35,955 bases of DNA from Nemertoderma westbladi (Eukaryota; Xenacoelomorpha; Nemertodermatida; Nemertodermatidae), in contig JAUCBJ010001119.1 in NCBI GenBank assembly GCA_032718475.1, forward strand, positions 1 to 35,955, read 5' to 3'. Positions 9,640-18,339 of the stretch are shown piece by piece. Every line of letters begins with the position of its first letter. Position 1 is the stretch's first letter. The position numbers and the translations under genes were made by a program. The notes under the pieces were generated by a model. The model ran no database searches, was not told the origin of the DNA, and saw nothing but the letters and a program-made list of their open reading frames with translations.

Positions 9640-11652
9640 CTAATAACTTACTGTAGGACTATTGTACCTATTTTTACATTGCACACGGAGATGAGATTTA
9701 ACTGCAGATTTAAAAGAATGTTGATTATTTAGGTTTTTAATTTCATTAGGCAGAGCGTTCCAATTTTTAATACCGTTAAAAAAGAAAGTATCAGATTCGA
9801 AGGATTTACAATTCGGGAGGTAGAAGTTTGAAGCACTAGCTCTGGTACTGTAAGAGTGTGTATCGCGTACTCTCTTGAATTTTTGTTTTAGGTAATTGGG
9901 ACATTTACCATTATACACTTTATGCACATGGTTAAGGCGTAGCTGCTTAACTCTACTATCTAAGTTAAGTAGTCCAGATTCAGAAAAGTCATCTGGAGTT
10001 AGGTGGTGCCTAGGTTTGTAGTCTTTAATAAATCGTACTACTTTATTCTGAGCTACTTGTAATTTACATTTAAGCTGTTTGGTTAAGCCTTCATACCAAG
10101 AAGAGCACGCATAGTCCATGTGACACTGTATTAAAGAAGAGCAAAGTAACTTGCGGGAGTCGGTGTTCAAACTATTTTTATTTCTGTATAGAAACCTAAG
10201 CCTACTGTTAACTTTCGAGAAAATATTTTTCACTGTACTTTCTCCTGATAAGCAGTTATCCAATGTGGCGCCTAAATATTTAACTTCCTTTTTATTTTCA
10301 ATCTTATGTCCATTACTAGTGACTTCAAACTTAGTTACCTTCTTTAACTTTCTTTTGGAACCAAACAAAATACTTTCAGTTTTACCGTAGTGAATGGATA
10401 GCTTATTATCAACCAACCACTCATTACAGGATTCAAGAACTGCACTTAACTTTTGGGAAATATGGATAGGATCTTTATGAGAGAAAATAAGAGCACTGTC
10501 GTCGGCATATAAAATGAGTTTAAAATCGGGATCTATACTACTTATCATATCATTTACATAGCATACAAAAAGCAGAGGACCTAATATACTACCTTGCGGT
10601 ACACCACAGGTAATCTCTTGTACAGTAGACAGCGATTTGCTAATGACTACAGTTTGACCTCTGTCTGACAGGTAGGACTTGAACCAGTCTATAGAACCTA
10701 CACCCATCAGGCCTAACTTACCAAGCAGAATATCGTGATCTACAGTATCGAAAGCCTTTTGTAGGTCCAACATTACCATACCAGTATATAAACCCTTTGC
10801 GTTATTACATCTAATTGTATCAGTTAAGTTAATAAGGCAGGTGTCTGTAGAATATGATTTACGAAAACCGGACTGAAGTTCATAGATCAGATTTAGCCTA
10901 CTAAGATGTGCCTCCAGCTGTAGAAAAACAGAACGTTCTAGAATTTTAGATACAATACTTAAGATACTAACAGGTCTGTAATTACAGGGTTCTACTTTAC
11001 TATTCTTTTTATACAGAGGAACAACCTTAGCTAATTTCAGTTCGTCTGGTACTACATTATCTACGATAGAGTAATTAATAATAAAAGTAATAGGCACTTT
11101 AAGTACTTCAGCACCATCCTTAAGAAAACGGGCAGGTATTAGATCTAGACCGGTACTTTTTGAGGCTGATAGGCTAAGTAGATTTTTAAAAACGAAATCC
11201 TCAGAAACGGGTTTTAAAAATAACTTTTCTGAATTTTGTAACTTTTCTAAATAAAAATTATTTAGAGTTTCGGACCCTATACTATATTTATTACTTGATA
11301 ACGGTAACTTCTTAACTAAATTAGAGGCAACATTAGTAAAATAATTATTAAATAAATTACTAACTAGAGTATTATCATGAATCAGCTCACCGTTATCTTG
11401 CAGAACAATATTCGATTTAGATTTAAGGTTTTTATAACCTAAAGATTTTAGGGTAGACCATAGACTTTTTGGATTATCTTTATTCTCACTTATTTTGTTG
11501 TACAAATATTCAGATTTAGCTTTTTTTATTTCCCGTTGGACAAGGTTTCTATATTTGCAGTAATTATTATAATCAGCTAAAACACGGTATTTCCTAAATT
11601 TATACAAATAGTTATCTCTTTCTCTGATATTACTAAGAATACCCGAGGTCAT
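9640..11652 (-). CDS. CR1 reverse transcriptase (intact segment)
   Basis: 670 codons without a stop; ATG at 11652 is in frame, but coding clearly extends upstream (about 15 more residues before a frameshift), so this is the C-terminal part of an EN-RT polyprotein. Domains: basic helical linker between EN and RT (about 10-75), VVPLYKK and NYRPVSILS (210-232), SGFRKSYST (261-269), LDLQKAFDTVDHD with catalytic Asp296, GVPQGSILGPLLF (350-362), YADD with Asp384 and Asp385, then a thumb with KYLGATLD and a C-terminal domain with NALPNEIK. These are the standard motifs of CR1/L2-group LINEs, and all catalytic residues are present. It copies element RNA at a nicked target. An intact RT beside broken N-terminal parts suggests fairly recent decay or chance survival. 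Confidence 0.93.
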   Translation of the reverse strand: MTSGILSNIRERDNYLYKFRKYRVLADYNNYCKYRNLVQREIKKAKSEYLYNKISENKDNPKSLWSTLKSLGYKNLKSKSNIVLQDNGELIHDNTLVSNLFNNYFTNVASNLVKKLPLSSNKYSIGSETLNNFYLEKLQNSEKLFLKPVSEDFVFKNLLSLSASKSTGLDLIPARFLKDGAEVLKVPITFIINYSIVDNVVPDELKLAKVVPLYKKNSKVEPCNYRPVSILSIVSKILERSVFLQLEAHLSRLNLIYELQSGFRKSYSTDTCLINLTDTIRCNNAKGLYTGMVMLDLQKAFDTVDHDILLGKLGLMGVGSIDWFKSYLSDRGQTVVISKSLSTVQEITCGVPQGSILGPLLFVCYVNDMISSIDPDFKLILYADDSALIFSHKDPIHISQKLSAVLESCNEWLVDNKLSIHYGKTESILFGSKRKLKKVTKFEVTSNGHKIENKKEVKYLGATLDNCLSGESTVKNIFSKVNSRLRFLYRNKNSLNTDSRKLLCSSLIQCHMDYACSSWYEGLTKQLKCKLQVAQNKVVRFIKDYKPRHHLTPDDFSESGLLNLDSRVKQLRLNHVHKVYNGKCPNYLKQKFKRVRDTHSYSTRASASNFYLPNCKSFESDTFFFNGIKNWNALPNEIKNLNNQHSFKSAVKSHLRVQCKNRYNSPTVSY

Positions 11653-11696
11653 CCAGGGCTCAGTGCGTTGTTTAAGACTGATTTCTTTAATTGGTG

Positions 11697-12846
11697 CTAC
11701 AGTATAAGTGCCTTTAAAAATATATCTTTAAAAACAGTGTACGCAAGGTTAATGTCAGCGGCCTTAAAACAGGGTTCCCAGTCAGAATTAACTAACAAAC
11801 TTAAAAAGCGTTCCTTGCTGTAATTTTTCATAGACCTAACTGTTACTGTTTTATGATCCCCGAAAAAAGATTTTTGTGTCTTTCTTGTGCAAAAAACTAT
11901 AAAATGATCGCTTAGACCTATAGGTAAAACCCCAGATTGAGAAATAATATCGGTATTATTACAAAGGATGTGATCTAGTAAAGTAGAAGTTTTACTGGTA
12001 ATTCTGGTAGAATCTCGAATAATTTGTTTTAAACCAAACAAATTTAAAATACTTTGGTACTGTTTACAGATGGGGGATGCTTTGTGATGGTAACAGATAT
12101 TAAAATCACCTAAGAAATATATTTCAGAGTCTGACCTAAGATTACATAAAATTGTATTTTCAAAATTTTGCAAAAAATCTGATTGTTTAGGGGGCCGATA
12201 TAAAGTACCGATTAAAATAGGTTTAGTTTTAGGAAGTAAAAGTTCCACCAGTAAAACTTCGTCACAAGTCTCTAAATCTTCCCTACGATTAAAAGCTAAA
12301 TCACATCGAATGTAAGTACAGACACCACCACCGTGTCTGTCCCTATCCTTACGTAAAACTACGTAATTATCAATATAAATTTCTCCATCAGAAACACTAT
12401 CATCGAGCCAAGTTTCAGAGATTGTTAAAACTGCTGGGTTGGATTTATTGATTAAAATACGAATTTCGGAAAGTTTTGGAAGCAGAGATCGTGCGTTTAA
12501 GTGCAAAAAATGCAGACCTTTTTTCTTAAAAAAATTAAAAGTTTCACTCTCAGCATCACTTGGAGTTTGCAGAGGCGATGTGAGAAATGAATCGTCGGTT
12601 TCTGATTCTAAAATTGTATCATGAAAGGGAAGTTCGGTAAAAATACAGCTATTGCAGAGAAAACTTGGTTCAAGATTGTTTCTGGTGGAGAATAAATTAC
12701 TGCGTTTCCTACGGTAACATTTTAAATGTACAAATGTGTCACAACTCTCGCATTGGACGATCTTACTCCGAGAGTTTGTTCCTCGTTGACAGACGGGACA
12801 GTTGATCTTCGGGGCCCGCGTCCTGCTGGGTCCTGCAGTCCTGGGT
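11697..12846 (-). pseudogene. CR1 PHD finger plus APE endonuclease segment
   Basis: One open frame on the minus strand runs from about 12846 to the stop at 11697. First comes a PHD-type zinc finger: CPVC (12789-12800), CESC (12741-12752), His (12726-12728), Cys (12717-12719) and CNSC (12645-12656), i.e. the C4-H-C3 pattern with normal spacing. A Ser/Glu-rich linker follows, then the endonuclease with LNARSLLPK, the catalytic Glu in SETWLDD, LYRPP, FLGDFNI, LLDHILCN and LSDHFIV. All endonuclease signature residues are visible. The frame ends at 11697 just where coding should pass into the reverse transcriptase; reading resumes in another frame, so a small indel separates EN from RT (about 11695-11705). 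A second shift separates it from the upstream 2A-like segment. PHD fingers in CR1 N-terminal regions are known; their binding target is not. Confidence 0.85.
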
Positions 12847-13144
12847 TGGTCTCAATATCCCCAGCCAGAGACAGTAGACAGAGTTTAGCGATTAGGCCTC
12901 TAGATCGTGGAGAGGAGACCCAAGATCTTCTTCCCCGACGAGAGCAGTAGAGGCTAAATCCACTCGTCGACCACATCTCCGTCGATTCGGCGCGGCAGTT
13001 CGAAACGGTAGCGACAGGGTGTTCCGCAAACCAGTCCAATACGGGTATTGGGTGGGTTGCAGGGTTACCCCGCGGAGCGGATGGTTCTGCCACAACGAAA
13101 CGACCCAGAACGATGAAAACTGTGGAGATTAAGAGCGGGGACAT
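12722..13144 (-). CDS. CR1 N-terminal segment with 2A-like motif
   Basis: A 140-codon frame from ATG 13144. It begins with a hydrophobic, signal-like stretch (MSPLLISTVFIVLGRFVVAE), then a basic/serine-rich part, then SLAGDIETNPGL at about residues 92-103. D-(V/I)-E-x-N-P-G followed by Pro is the 2A ribosome-skipping signature, reported at the N-terminus of several animal APE-type LINEs, where it releases the leading peptide from the rest. Here the residue after NPG is Leu (codon CTG), not Pro (CCG in the likely ancestor, a CpG-to-TpG change), which should abolish or strongly reduce skipping. After the motif this frame runs about 37 residues into the PHD region in the wrong frame, so its C-terminus is probably artefactual and a frameshift lies between 12795 and 12840. 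Confidence 0.7.
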   Translation of the reverse strand: MSPLLISTVFIVLGRFVVAEPSAPRGNPATHPIPVLDWFAEHPVATVSNCRAESTEMWSTSGFSLYCSRRGRRSWVSSPRSRGLIAKLCLLSLAGDIETNPGLQDPAGRGPRRSTVPSVNEEQTLGVRSSNARVVTHLYI

Positions 13145-13325
13145 TGTGCTGTCTGGCTGTAGTCTGACTCAGGGATAAAAACTGTATAGGCCTAGTACCG
13201 GTATCTTTCTTGGTCTTATTGTCGGCAGGCCTACAGCTTATCAAATATGTGATAGATAGGGGGAGGGATAATCAATTAAAGATTAATCAATAAAATCAAA
13301 TCAAAAAAAATTAATCAATAAAGCA
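13145..13325 (-). other. 5' UTR of the CR1 element
   Basis: Non-coding part between the satellite junction and the first ATG of the CR1 element. The outermost 60 bases are an A-rich stretch with repeated ATTAATCAATAAA-like blocks, possibly extra sequence gained at insertion. Confidence 0.5.
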
Positions 13326-13652
13326 GTTTATTGTTTTGGTTCTATCTACCCGCCTCTATAACCTGCTCCTTTACTAACCTGTATAATCTTGTAACATGTG
13401 TTAACTATCGTTTATTGTTTTGGTTCTATCTTCCCGCCTCTATAACCTGCTCATTTACTAACCTGTATACTCTTGTAACATGTGTTAACTATCGTTTATT
13501 GTTTTGGTTCTATCTTCCCGCCTCTATAACCTGCTCCTTTACTAACCTGTATAATCTTGTAACATGTGTTAACTATCGTTTATTGTTTTGGTTCTATCTT
13601 CCCGTCTCTATAGCCTGCTCCTTTACTAACCTGCATAATCTTGTAATACGTT
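13326..13652. repeat. 83/84-bp satellite array, right block (about 4 units)
   Basis: Four units with the core TTGTTTTGGTTC near 13331, 13415, 13499 and 13583, in register with the left block across the CR1 insertion. All four are 84-bp forms, so one frame stays open for 123 codons, purely because 84 is a multiple of three. The array ends near 13650, where the 22-bp minisatellite begins. Confidence 0.95.
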
Positions 13653-13654
13653 TT

Positions 13655-14069
13655 ATTTACAGATTCAAAATCCCGAATTCCCTATTTCCAAAGTCCAAAT
13701 GATTTACCCAAATTCCTTATTTCCAAATCCTAAATTTCTTATTCCCAGATCCAAAAGGGACGGGTTGTTCAACTGAACCCCGTCAGCGGAAACAGCCAGT
13801 GCCGCTAGTCGGTGGGGTTGACTTGTTAACGAGAGGCTTATTATGAGGCATAATGAGATACGCATTGCGTTTCTTCTTCAGTCAACCAATAATGGCCGAT
13901 CAACAAATAAAAACCGATAATCACTAATATAATGGCAAATCCCAAACTTCATATTCCCAAATCCCAAATACCTTATTCCCAAATCCCAAATACATTATTC
14001 CCAAATCCCAAATACCTTATTCCCAAAACCCAAATACCTCATTCCCAAATACCTTAATCCCAAGTTCAT
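13655..14069. repeat. 22-bp minisatellite, left block
   Basis: Repeats of a unit close to CCCAAATACCTTATTCCCAA plus two more bases (22 bp). The array is degenerate at 13655-13755 and cleaner at 13930-14060. A non-repeat insert at 13756-13925 contains an imperfect inverted repeat (AACTGAACCCCGTCAGCGG against CCGCTAGTCGGTGGGGTT). The array resumes at 15523-15690 beyond a reverse-transcriptase fragment. Confidence 0.9.
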
Positions 14070-15180
14070 AAGTAAGGTTCACTCGTCGACTCTGGGAATT
14101 ACAGACCAATCTCCTTGCTTTCCGTCTTTAGCAAAATAATTGAACGTTTTATTTATAACCAACTTATTAGTTATCTTTATAAGTTTAAAATAATATGCTC
14201 TAACCAATATGGTTTCCGCAGGAAACACTCCACTTCTCACGCCCTGGTAGATGTTGCCCATAAATTACAGGCTGCTATAGATGATGAATTAACATCATGC
14301 GCCTTGTATATCGATCTTCGCAAGGCCTTTGATACGATAGATCATAAGATTTTGCTCCAAAAAATGGAATCCTATGGTATTCGTGGCACGCCCCTAAAAT
14401 TATTAAATAGCTATCTAGATGGTAGGAAACAGTGTGTTAAATTAAATGGGGTCCGCTCAAGTTACCTGCCAATTATAACAGGAGTTCCGCAGGGTTCCAT
14501 CCTTGGACCCTTGCTGTTCCTGTTGTATATTAATGACCTCCCGTTGGCCTCATCTCTTATTTGCTGTGTTATTTGCTGATGACACCAACAAATTTAAATC
14601 ACATGGCTCTGCCATAAACCTAATCAACATCGTTAATGCCGACCTTGACTCTCTCTCAGAGTGGTTTGCTTCCAACCGCCTTTCACTTAACATCGGTAAA
14701 ACAGTTTATTTTACAGTATTGTAAATTCTAAAGTAGCATATGGTATATTACTCTGGGGTAGTACATACAATACTTTTATTAAGAAAATCCGCATAAAAAT
14801 TATCAAGATCGTGCGCGCGATAACTTTTTCTCCCTGGGATGCACCTTCTATACCGATTTATCGACAACTTGCTATCCTGCCAATTCATTCACTGTATAAA
14901 TTACATGTTGGGAAATTTATGTATCAGGCCTTTACTAACAATTTACCTAGTGGCCTATGTACAGTAATCTATTTCGTCAATCGAATATAGTACATAATTA
15001 TTCTACAAGAAACTCTTCCAACCTTAATTACTTTATCCCACGACTTCGCACCGCACGGGGTCAAATGTCTATTCAATATATGGGCCCGCATATTTGGAAT
15101 AAAATCCCGGCATATATTAAGCGTAACCACACAATTGGTGGTTTTTCCACTGTGTATAAAAAATAATTGCTGTTGTCTGG
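14070..15180 (+). mobile_element. Decayed non-LTR retrotransposon fragment inside the 22-bp minisatellite
   Basis: A 5'-truncated LINE fragment that starts abruptly in the reverse transcriptase (DSGNYRPIS) and ends shortly after the C-terminal domain. It lies between two blocks of the same minisatellite, implying insertion into the array. It belongs to a different family from the two other LINEs here, probably in the broad CR1/Jockey group. No target duplication or distinct tail could be defined; the right boundary is approximate. Confidence 0.75.
14079..15166 (+). pseudogene. Reverse transcriptase pseudogene
   Basis: Three frame segments make up one damaged reverse transcriptase. Segment 1 (about 14079-14579): GNYRPISLLS, YGFRRKHST, YIDLRKAFDTIDHKILL with the first catalytic Asp, and GVPQGSILGPLLFLLYINDLP. 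Segment 2 (to 14724): FADD (14572-14583) with the other two catalytic aspartates, then SEWFASNRLSLNIGKT. Segment 3 (about 14728-15166, itself frame-shifted near 14955): YGILLWGSTYNT, the C-terminal STRN...FIPRLRTA and GPHIWNKIP. A frameshift separates segments 1 and 2, and about 100 residues expected between LNIGKT and YGILLWG are missing, so there is also an internal deletion near 14724. Not functional. The first in-frame ATG carries no meaning because the copy is truncated. Confidence 0.85.
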
Positions 15181-15522
15181 AGATGATTAAAAATAAAGAT
15201 ATGTAATAAATAAATCTGTTATATTAATATATGGAAAAATTGTTACTATGGATACTATGTATACTACAATCAAAATCCTGTATCATACTAAACTGACGGC
15301 TCATCAATTGCTCTCACTTCATCACTAACACGATCCAATCAGTTCACACACCTCCCTCACCCCGGTGGCAGCAACACTCAAGCTTCGGCTTCTATGCTGT
15401 CACCATCTTCTGTTTCCAGAATCCACCACATATAACACGCTTGGGTTCAATTTTAGTGCAGTGCAATAAATTTCAATGAAAGGTGGTGGAGGGTGTTATA
15501 CAAACGGAAGTAAATAAACGGA
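15181..15522. other. Unassigned spacer, possibly 3' part of the inserted fragment
   Basis: Non-coding sequence between the RT fragment and the right minisatellite block. It contains AATAAA-like motifs near 15190-15215 and a CACC-rich middle. It may be 3' UTR of the LINE fragment or another short repeat; nothing specific is recognised. Confidence 0.4.
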
Positions 15523-15690
15523 ATGATTCCAAATCCCAAATACCTTTTTCCCAAAACCCAAATACCTTATTCCAAAATCACAAATCCTAAATACCTTATT
15601 CCCAAATCCCAAATACCTTATTTCCAAATACCTTATTCCCAAATCCCATATCCCTTATTCCCAGATTCCTTAATCCCAAATCCCACATGG
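15523..15690. repeat. 22-bp minisatellite, right block
   Basis: Same unit as 13655-14069 (CCAAATACCTTATTCCCAAA-like), about seven imperfect copies. The 71-codon open frame across it is a translated repeat (PKYL/PYSQI units), not a gene. Confidence 0.9.
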
Positions 15691-16685
15691 TATTTGCGTC
15701 CAGTTTCTCCCCCTGTCTCTGTTTTCTATGGAGGGTGATTTTCGATCGATTTTAATACAAATTTAATCTACATAATTGTAAGGTTCAATAATTTTTGTGC
15801 ACAATAAAGTCAATTGATTAATATTAATTAAGAAAACAATATGAACAATGTGAAATAAATTCGAAATATAATTTTAACTTTAGACAAATGTTTAATTTAC
15901 AAATAATTGTATAATTAATATTATTACAAAATTGATTGCATAAGTTATATCTATGTAACTTTAATATATATACAAGTCACCACAAAAGTTTAAGCAAAGG
16001 CTGACTGACTAAAGGTCATTCAACAATATTTAATGTTTAAAGTTTAGAGTTTAATGATTGTCAATTAATGAGTTCATCAATAACCGGAATTTGATATGTT
16101 TCGCTCTACAATCATTTCTCACCTGGCTTTTATCAATTGAAATCGGAGAGTCAAGCGCGTCTTTTAACACTAAAACAATTATAAATAATACTGTTTGCAA
16201 TTTTGCACACTTGGTAGATTGCCTGACCCCGTATGCAACTCAGCCCTAGCCACCTATTGAATTGTAGTTTGTAGTATCGGAGTAGGCCTATTGCTTTATT
16301 GTTGCATTCATTGAAGTTCATTACGTTGAGTAAACCTACCGCTGTACAACTCGTACGCTACTGGTGACCGGTACACATTTCAACTTAATGAAGCACTGTG
16401 TAGTGACGTCAAATATGTAGAAGCTAATCACAGCCGATTTTCAAAATCATTTTGACTTCCCGCGCTTACTTAAACCAACCATTTCTAACGTTTCCTCGTG
16501 ATTTTATCAAAAACACACCCCGCCACTCGATTCAGGGCACCTCGTTACCCCTTATACCTCTCGCAAGTAGGCCGATTAATTAATTTATTACTGTAAAGAC
16601 AGCTATAGATGGTCACTGCTGCTTGAACTCAAAGGTCGAACACATCTCTTCGAAATGATAAAAACACAAGCCAGGTACTAGCTGT
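15691..16685. other. AT-rich unassigned region
   Basis: No protein similarity, no tandem repeat and no RNA-gene signature seen. Open frames are short. It may be intronic or intergenic. Confidence 0.5.
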
Positions 16686-16743
16686 TTGTTTGGCATGTTG
16701 TTTGTTTGTTTGTTTGTTTGTTTGTTCGTCGTCGTCGTCGTCA

Positions 16744-16774
<31 letters not shown>

Positions 16775-16800
16775 TGTCGTTGTTGTCGTCGTCGTCAACG
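16686..16800. repeat. Adjacent microsatellites (TTTG)n and (CGT)n
   Basis: About seven TTTG units end near 16726 and are followed immediately by roughly 70 bases of imperfect CGT/GTC triplets. Open frames reading poly-Ser or poly-Thr across it are translations of the repeat. Similar GTC tracts sit inside both MITE-like elements at 17161-17581 and 23706-24221. Confidence 0.9.
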
Positions 16801-16932
16801 CGACAAACGCAACGAGTTTACAGTGGATACGAGTATACATCTGCTAAAATCAGCATAAATCACTCTCACAGTTTCGAGTTAGAAAGGTTTTTATAGTTAA
16901 AGTTAAATCAAGGTCTTTAGTCTCCCTTTAGG

Positions 16933-16979
16933 AAAATTATTTTAAGACAAAACAGGACGAGCGCAACAAGGCTAATGAA
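16933..16979. repeat. 47-bp direct repeat, copy A
   Basis: 47 bases from AAAATTATTTTAAGACAAAA through to GGCTAATGAA recur exactly at 17302-17348, a spacing of 369 bases. The origin is unclear; copy B lies inside the MITE-like element at 17161-17581. Nothing else is recognised between 16801 and 17160. Confidence 0.9.
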
Positions 16980-17160
16980 GGAGAAATTGGCATTATGTTA
17001 TAAGGTGCACTGCTGTTGGCTTTAAGATGGCAATATTCATAGATCAGTATTAGTTACAGTATTACTCTCACTAACTGTGTGTTTGTAATAGAAATTACAG
17101 TAGCCATCTGTTAGCGCCTCTGTCGAAATCCAATGTAAATATTTATTAGGTAACTGAGTG

Positions 17161-17581
17161 TGGGGCGAGCCACGAAGTGAGCGAATCCTTAGCATATGGG
17201 TTCCATTAACAAGTTGTCTGTCGTCGTCATCGTCGCCATTGTCGTCGTCTTCGTCGACGTCGTAAATTTTTGATCGCTAATTATTTTAATTAAATTATTT
17301 TAAAATTATTTTAAGACAAAACAGGACGAGCGCAACAAGGCTAATGAAAGAGAAGAGTATTGTAAAACTAAAAATGTCATACTTAACTTAAATAGCCCTA
17401 GTTAGAATGTTTACAAATGACAGTTAAAGTTTATAAGGGCAAACTGAAATGGATCTCTCTTTTTACAACTAGTTTGTCACAAACTGAGGCTTCGCCTTTG
17501 CTCATATTTTTTTCGTATATATGGTAGAGATTAGTATAATGTACTTTCTAATATAAGCTCTCATGATGCGCGAAGGCCCCA
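17161..17581. mobile_element. MITE-like element A (degenerate)
   Basis: The left end TGGGGCGAGCCACGAAGT matches the left end of the clearer element at 23706-24221; the right end, GCGCGAAGGCCCCA, is the reverse complement of a TGGGG-CTTCGCGC end like that of the other element. Both contain a GTC-rich triplet tract followed by TTTTGATCGCTAAT- or TTTTGACATGCTAAT-like sequence. No coding capacity and no clear target duplication. It is probably a decayed relative of element B; boundaries are tentative. Confidence 0.45.
17302..17348. repeat. 47-bp direct repeat, copy B
   Basis: Exact duplicate of 16933-16979, in the same orientation. Confidence 0.9.
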
Positions 17582-17757
17582 CGAACGTGTATCTCAACTG
17601 ATTATAAATAATGGCCTTATATTTCATTTCCAGTCATTTTAATTTTGAATATCTCGTGATTTATAAAAATGTACAAAAATTGTGATACACCGTTCAAAAG
17701 GTAAATTAATGTGATTTGTTGATTGACTCCTTCTCTGTACTGTTTTAATTTCAGTTT
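17582..17757. other. AT-rich spacer before the 62-bp satellite
   Basis: Nothing recognised. Confidence 0.5.
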
Positions 17758-18015
17758 TAATTAATTTGGTAGTTGGCAGTAATTATTATTAATGTAATTA
17801 TTAATGTGTATCAATAACTTGGTATTCTATACATACAGCAGTAATTATTATTAATGTAATTATTAATGTGTATCAATAACTTGGTATTCTATACATACAG
17901 CAGTAATTATTATTAATGTAATTATTAATGTGTATCAATAACTTGGTATTCTATACATACAGCAGTAATTATTATTAATGTAATTATTAATGTGTATCAA
18001 TAACTTGGTATTCTA
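17758..18015. repeat. 62-bp satellite array, left block (about 4 units)
   Basis: The unit is 62 bp, starting TTGGTATTCTATACATACAG and continuing with CAGTAATTATTATTAATGT, AATTATTAATGT and GTATCAATAAC-like segments. Four near-identical units end in the middle of one (…GGTATTCTA) where the copia element is inserted. The array resumes in register at 22738. Confidence 0.95.
18011..18015. repeat. 5-bp target site duplication of the copia element, left
   Basis: TTCTA here and TTCTA at 22738-22742 flank the LTRs exactly. 5 bp is the usual duplication for Ty1/copia integrases. The site lies within a satellite unit. Confidence 0.9.
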
Positions 18016-18327
18016 TTTTACTTTTATATGCCAGTATGCAGGTTAAGTGAAATTATTATAATTAAATTAATTGATATCAAAATATTCAATTTTACAATAT
18101 GATATACCGGTACCTAGTGTTGTAGGGCTGCAGGTTCCGTTGAGCGCCATTGCGCCGGTACTGCAGTGTACGGTACATTAACAGTAGTAGTAAGTACAGT
18201 CACAGTCTGATAGTAGATACTATAGAGAAAAAAGGGGTTGGCGGGGAATTCAAATTAACAGTCCATGTACACATGTACAGTACACCCTTATTAAATGCGC
18301 AGATGTGTATAATGTATATTTCTAACA
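18016..18327 (-). repeat. 3' LTR of the Ty1/copia element
   Basis: 312 bases, by eye identical to the LTR at 22426-22737. On the coding strand it begins TGTTAGAAAT and ends AAAAGTAAAA. The start is canonical, but the end is not the usual CA; shifting the boundary by a base or two does not restore it. It is followed on the internal side by the polypurine tract. Confidence 0.95.
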
Positions 18328-18339
18328 CTCCCCCTCAAA
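18328..18339 (-). promoter_or_regulatory. Polypurine tract of the copia element
   Basis: TTTGAGGGGGAG on the coding strand directly abuts the 3' LTR. It is the RNase H-resistant primer for plus-strand DNA synthesis. The gag-pol stop codon TGA overlaps it. Confidence 0.85.

Larger units (their letters stand above)
9309..13325 (-). mobile_element. CR1-type non-LTR retrotransposon (2A-like + PHD + EN + RT)
   Basis: A LINE of about 4.0 kb on the minus strand inserted into one satellite unit. The left edge is its 3' end, a short TAGA (TCTA on the coding strand) microsatellite tail at 9309-9325; the right edge is its 5' end. The satellite sequence GTTTA(T) occurs at both junctions (9304-9309 and 13326-13331), so the target duplication is short (5-6 bases) or absent. 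In coding order: N-terminal segment with a 2A-like motif, PHD zinc finger, APE endonuclease, reverse transcriptase and a 3' UTR of about 330 bases. PHD fingers in the first part of CR1-like elements and 2A-like motifs near the N-terminus of APE-type LINEs are both described for animal elements. Two frameshifts (about 12800-12840 and about 11695-11705) make this copy defective, while the reverse transcriptase segment is intact. Confidence 0.9.

Noticed and set aside
13331-13702. 123-codon open frame in the right satellite block
   Set aside because: Same satellite translated across four 84-bp units; it runs on into the minisatellite.
15523-15738. 71-codon frame with PKYLIPKSQI-like repeats
   Set aside because: Translation of the 22-bp minisatellite.
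16613-16896. Poly-Ser and poly-Thr open frames
   Set aside because: Translations of the (CGT)n and (TTTG)n microsatellites on the two strands.
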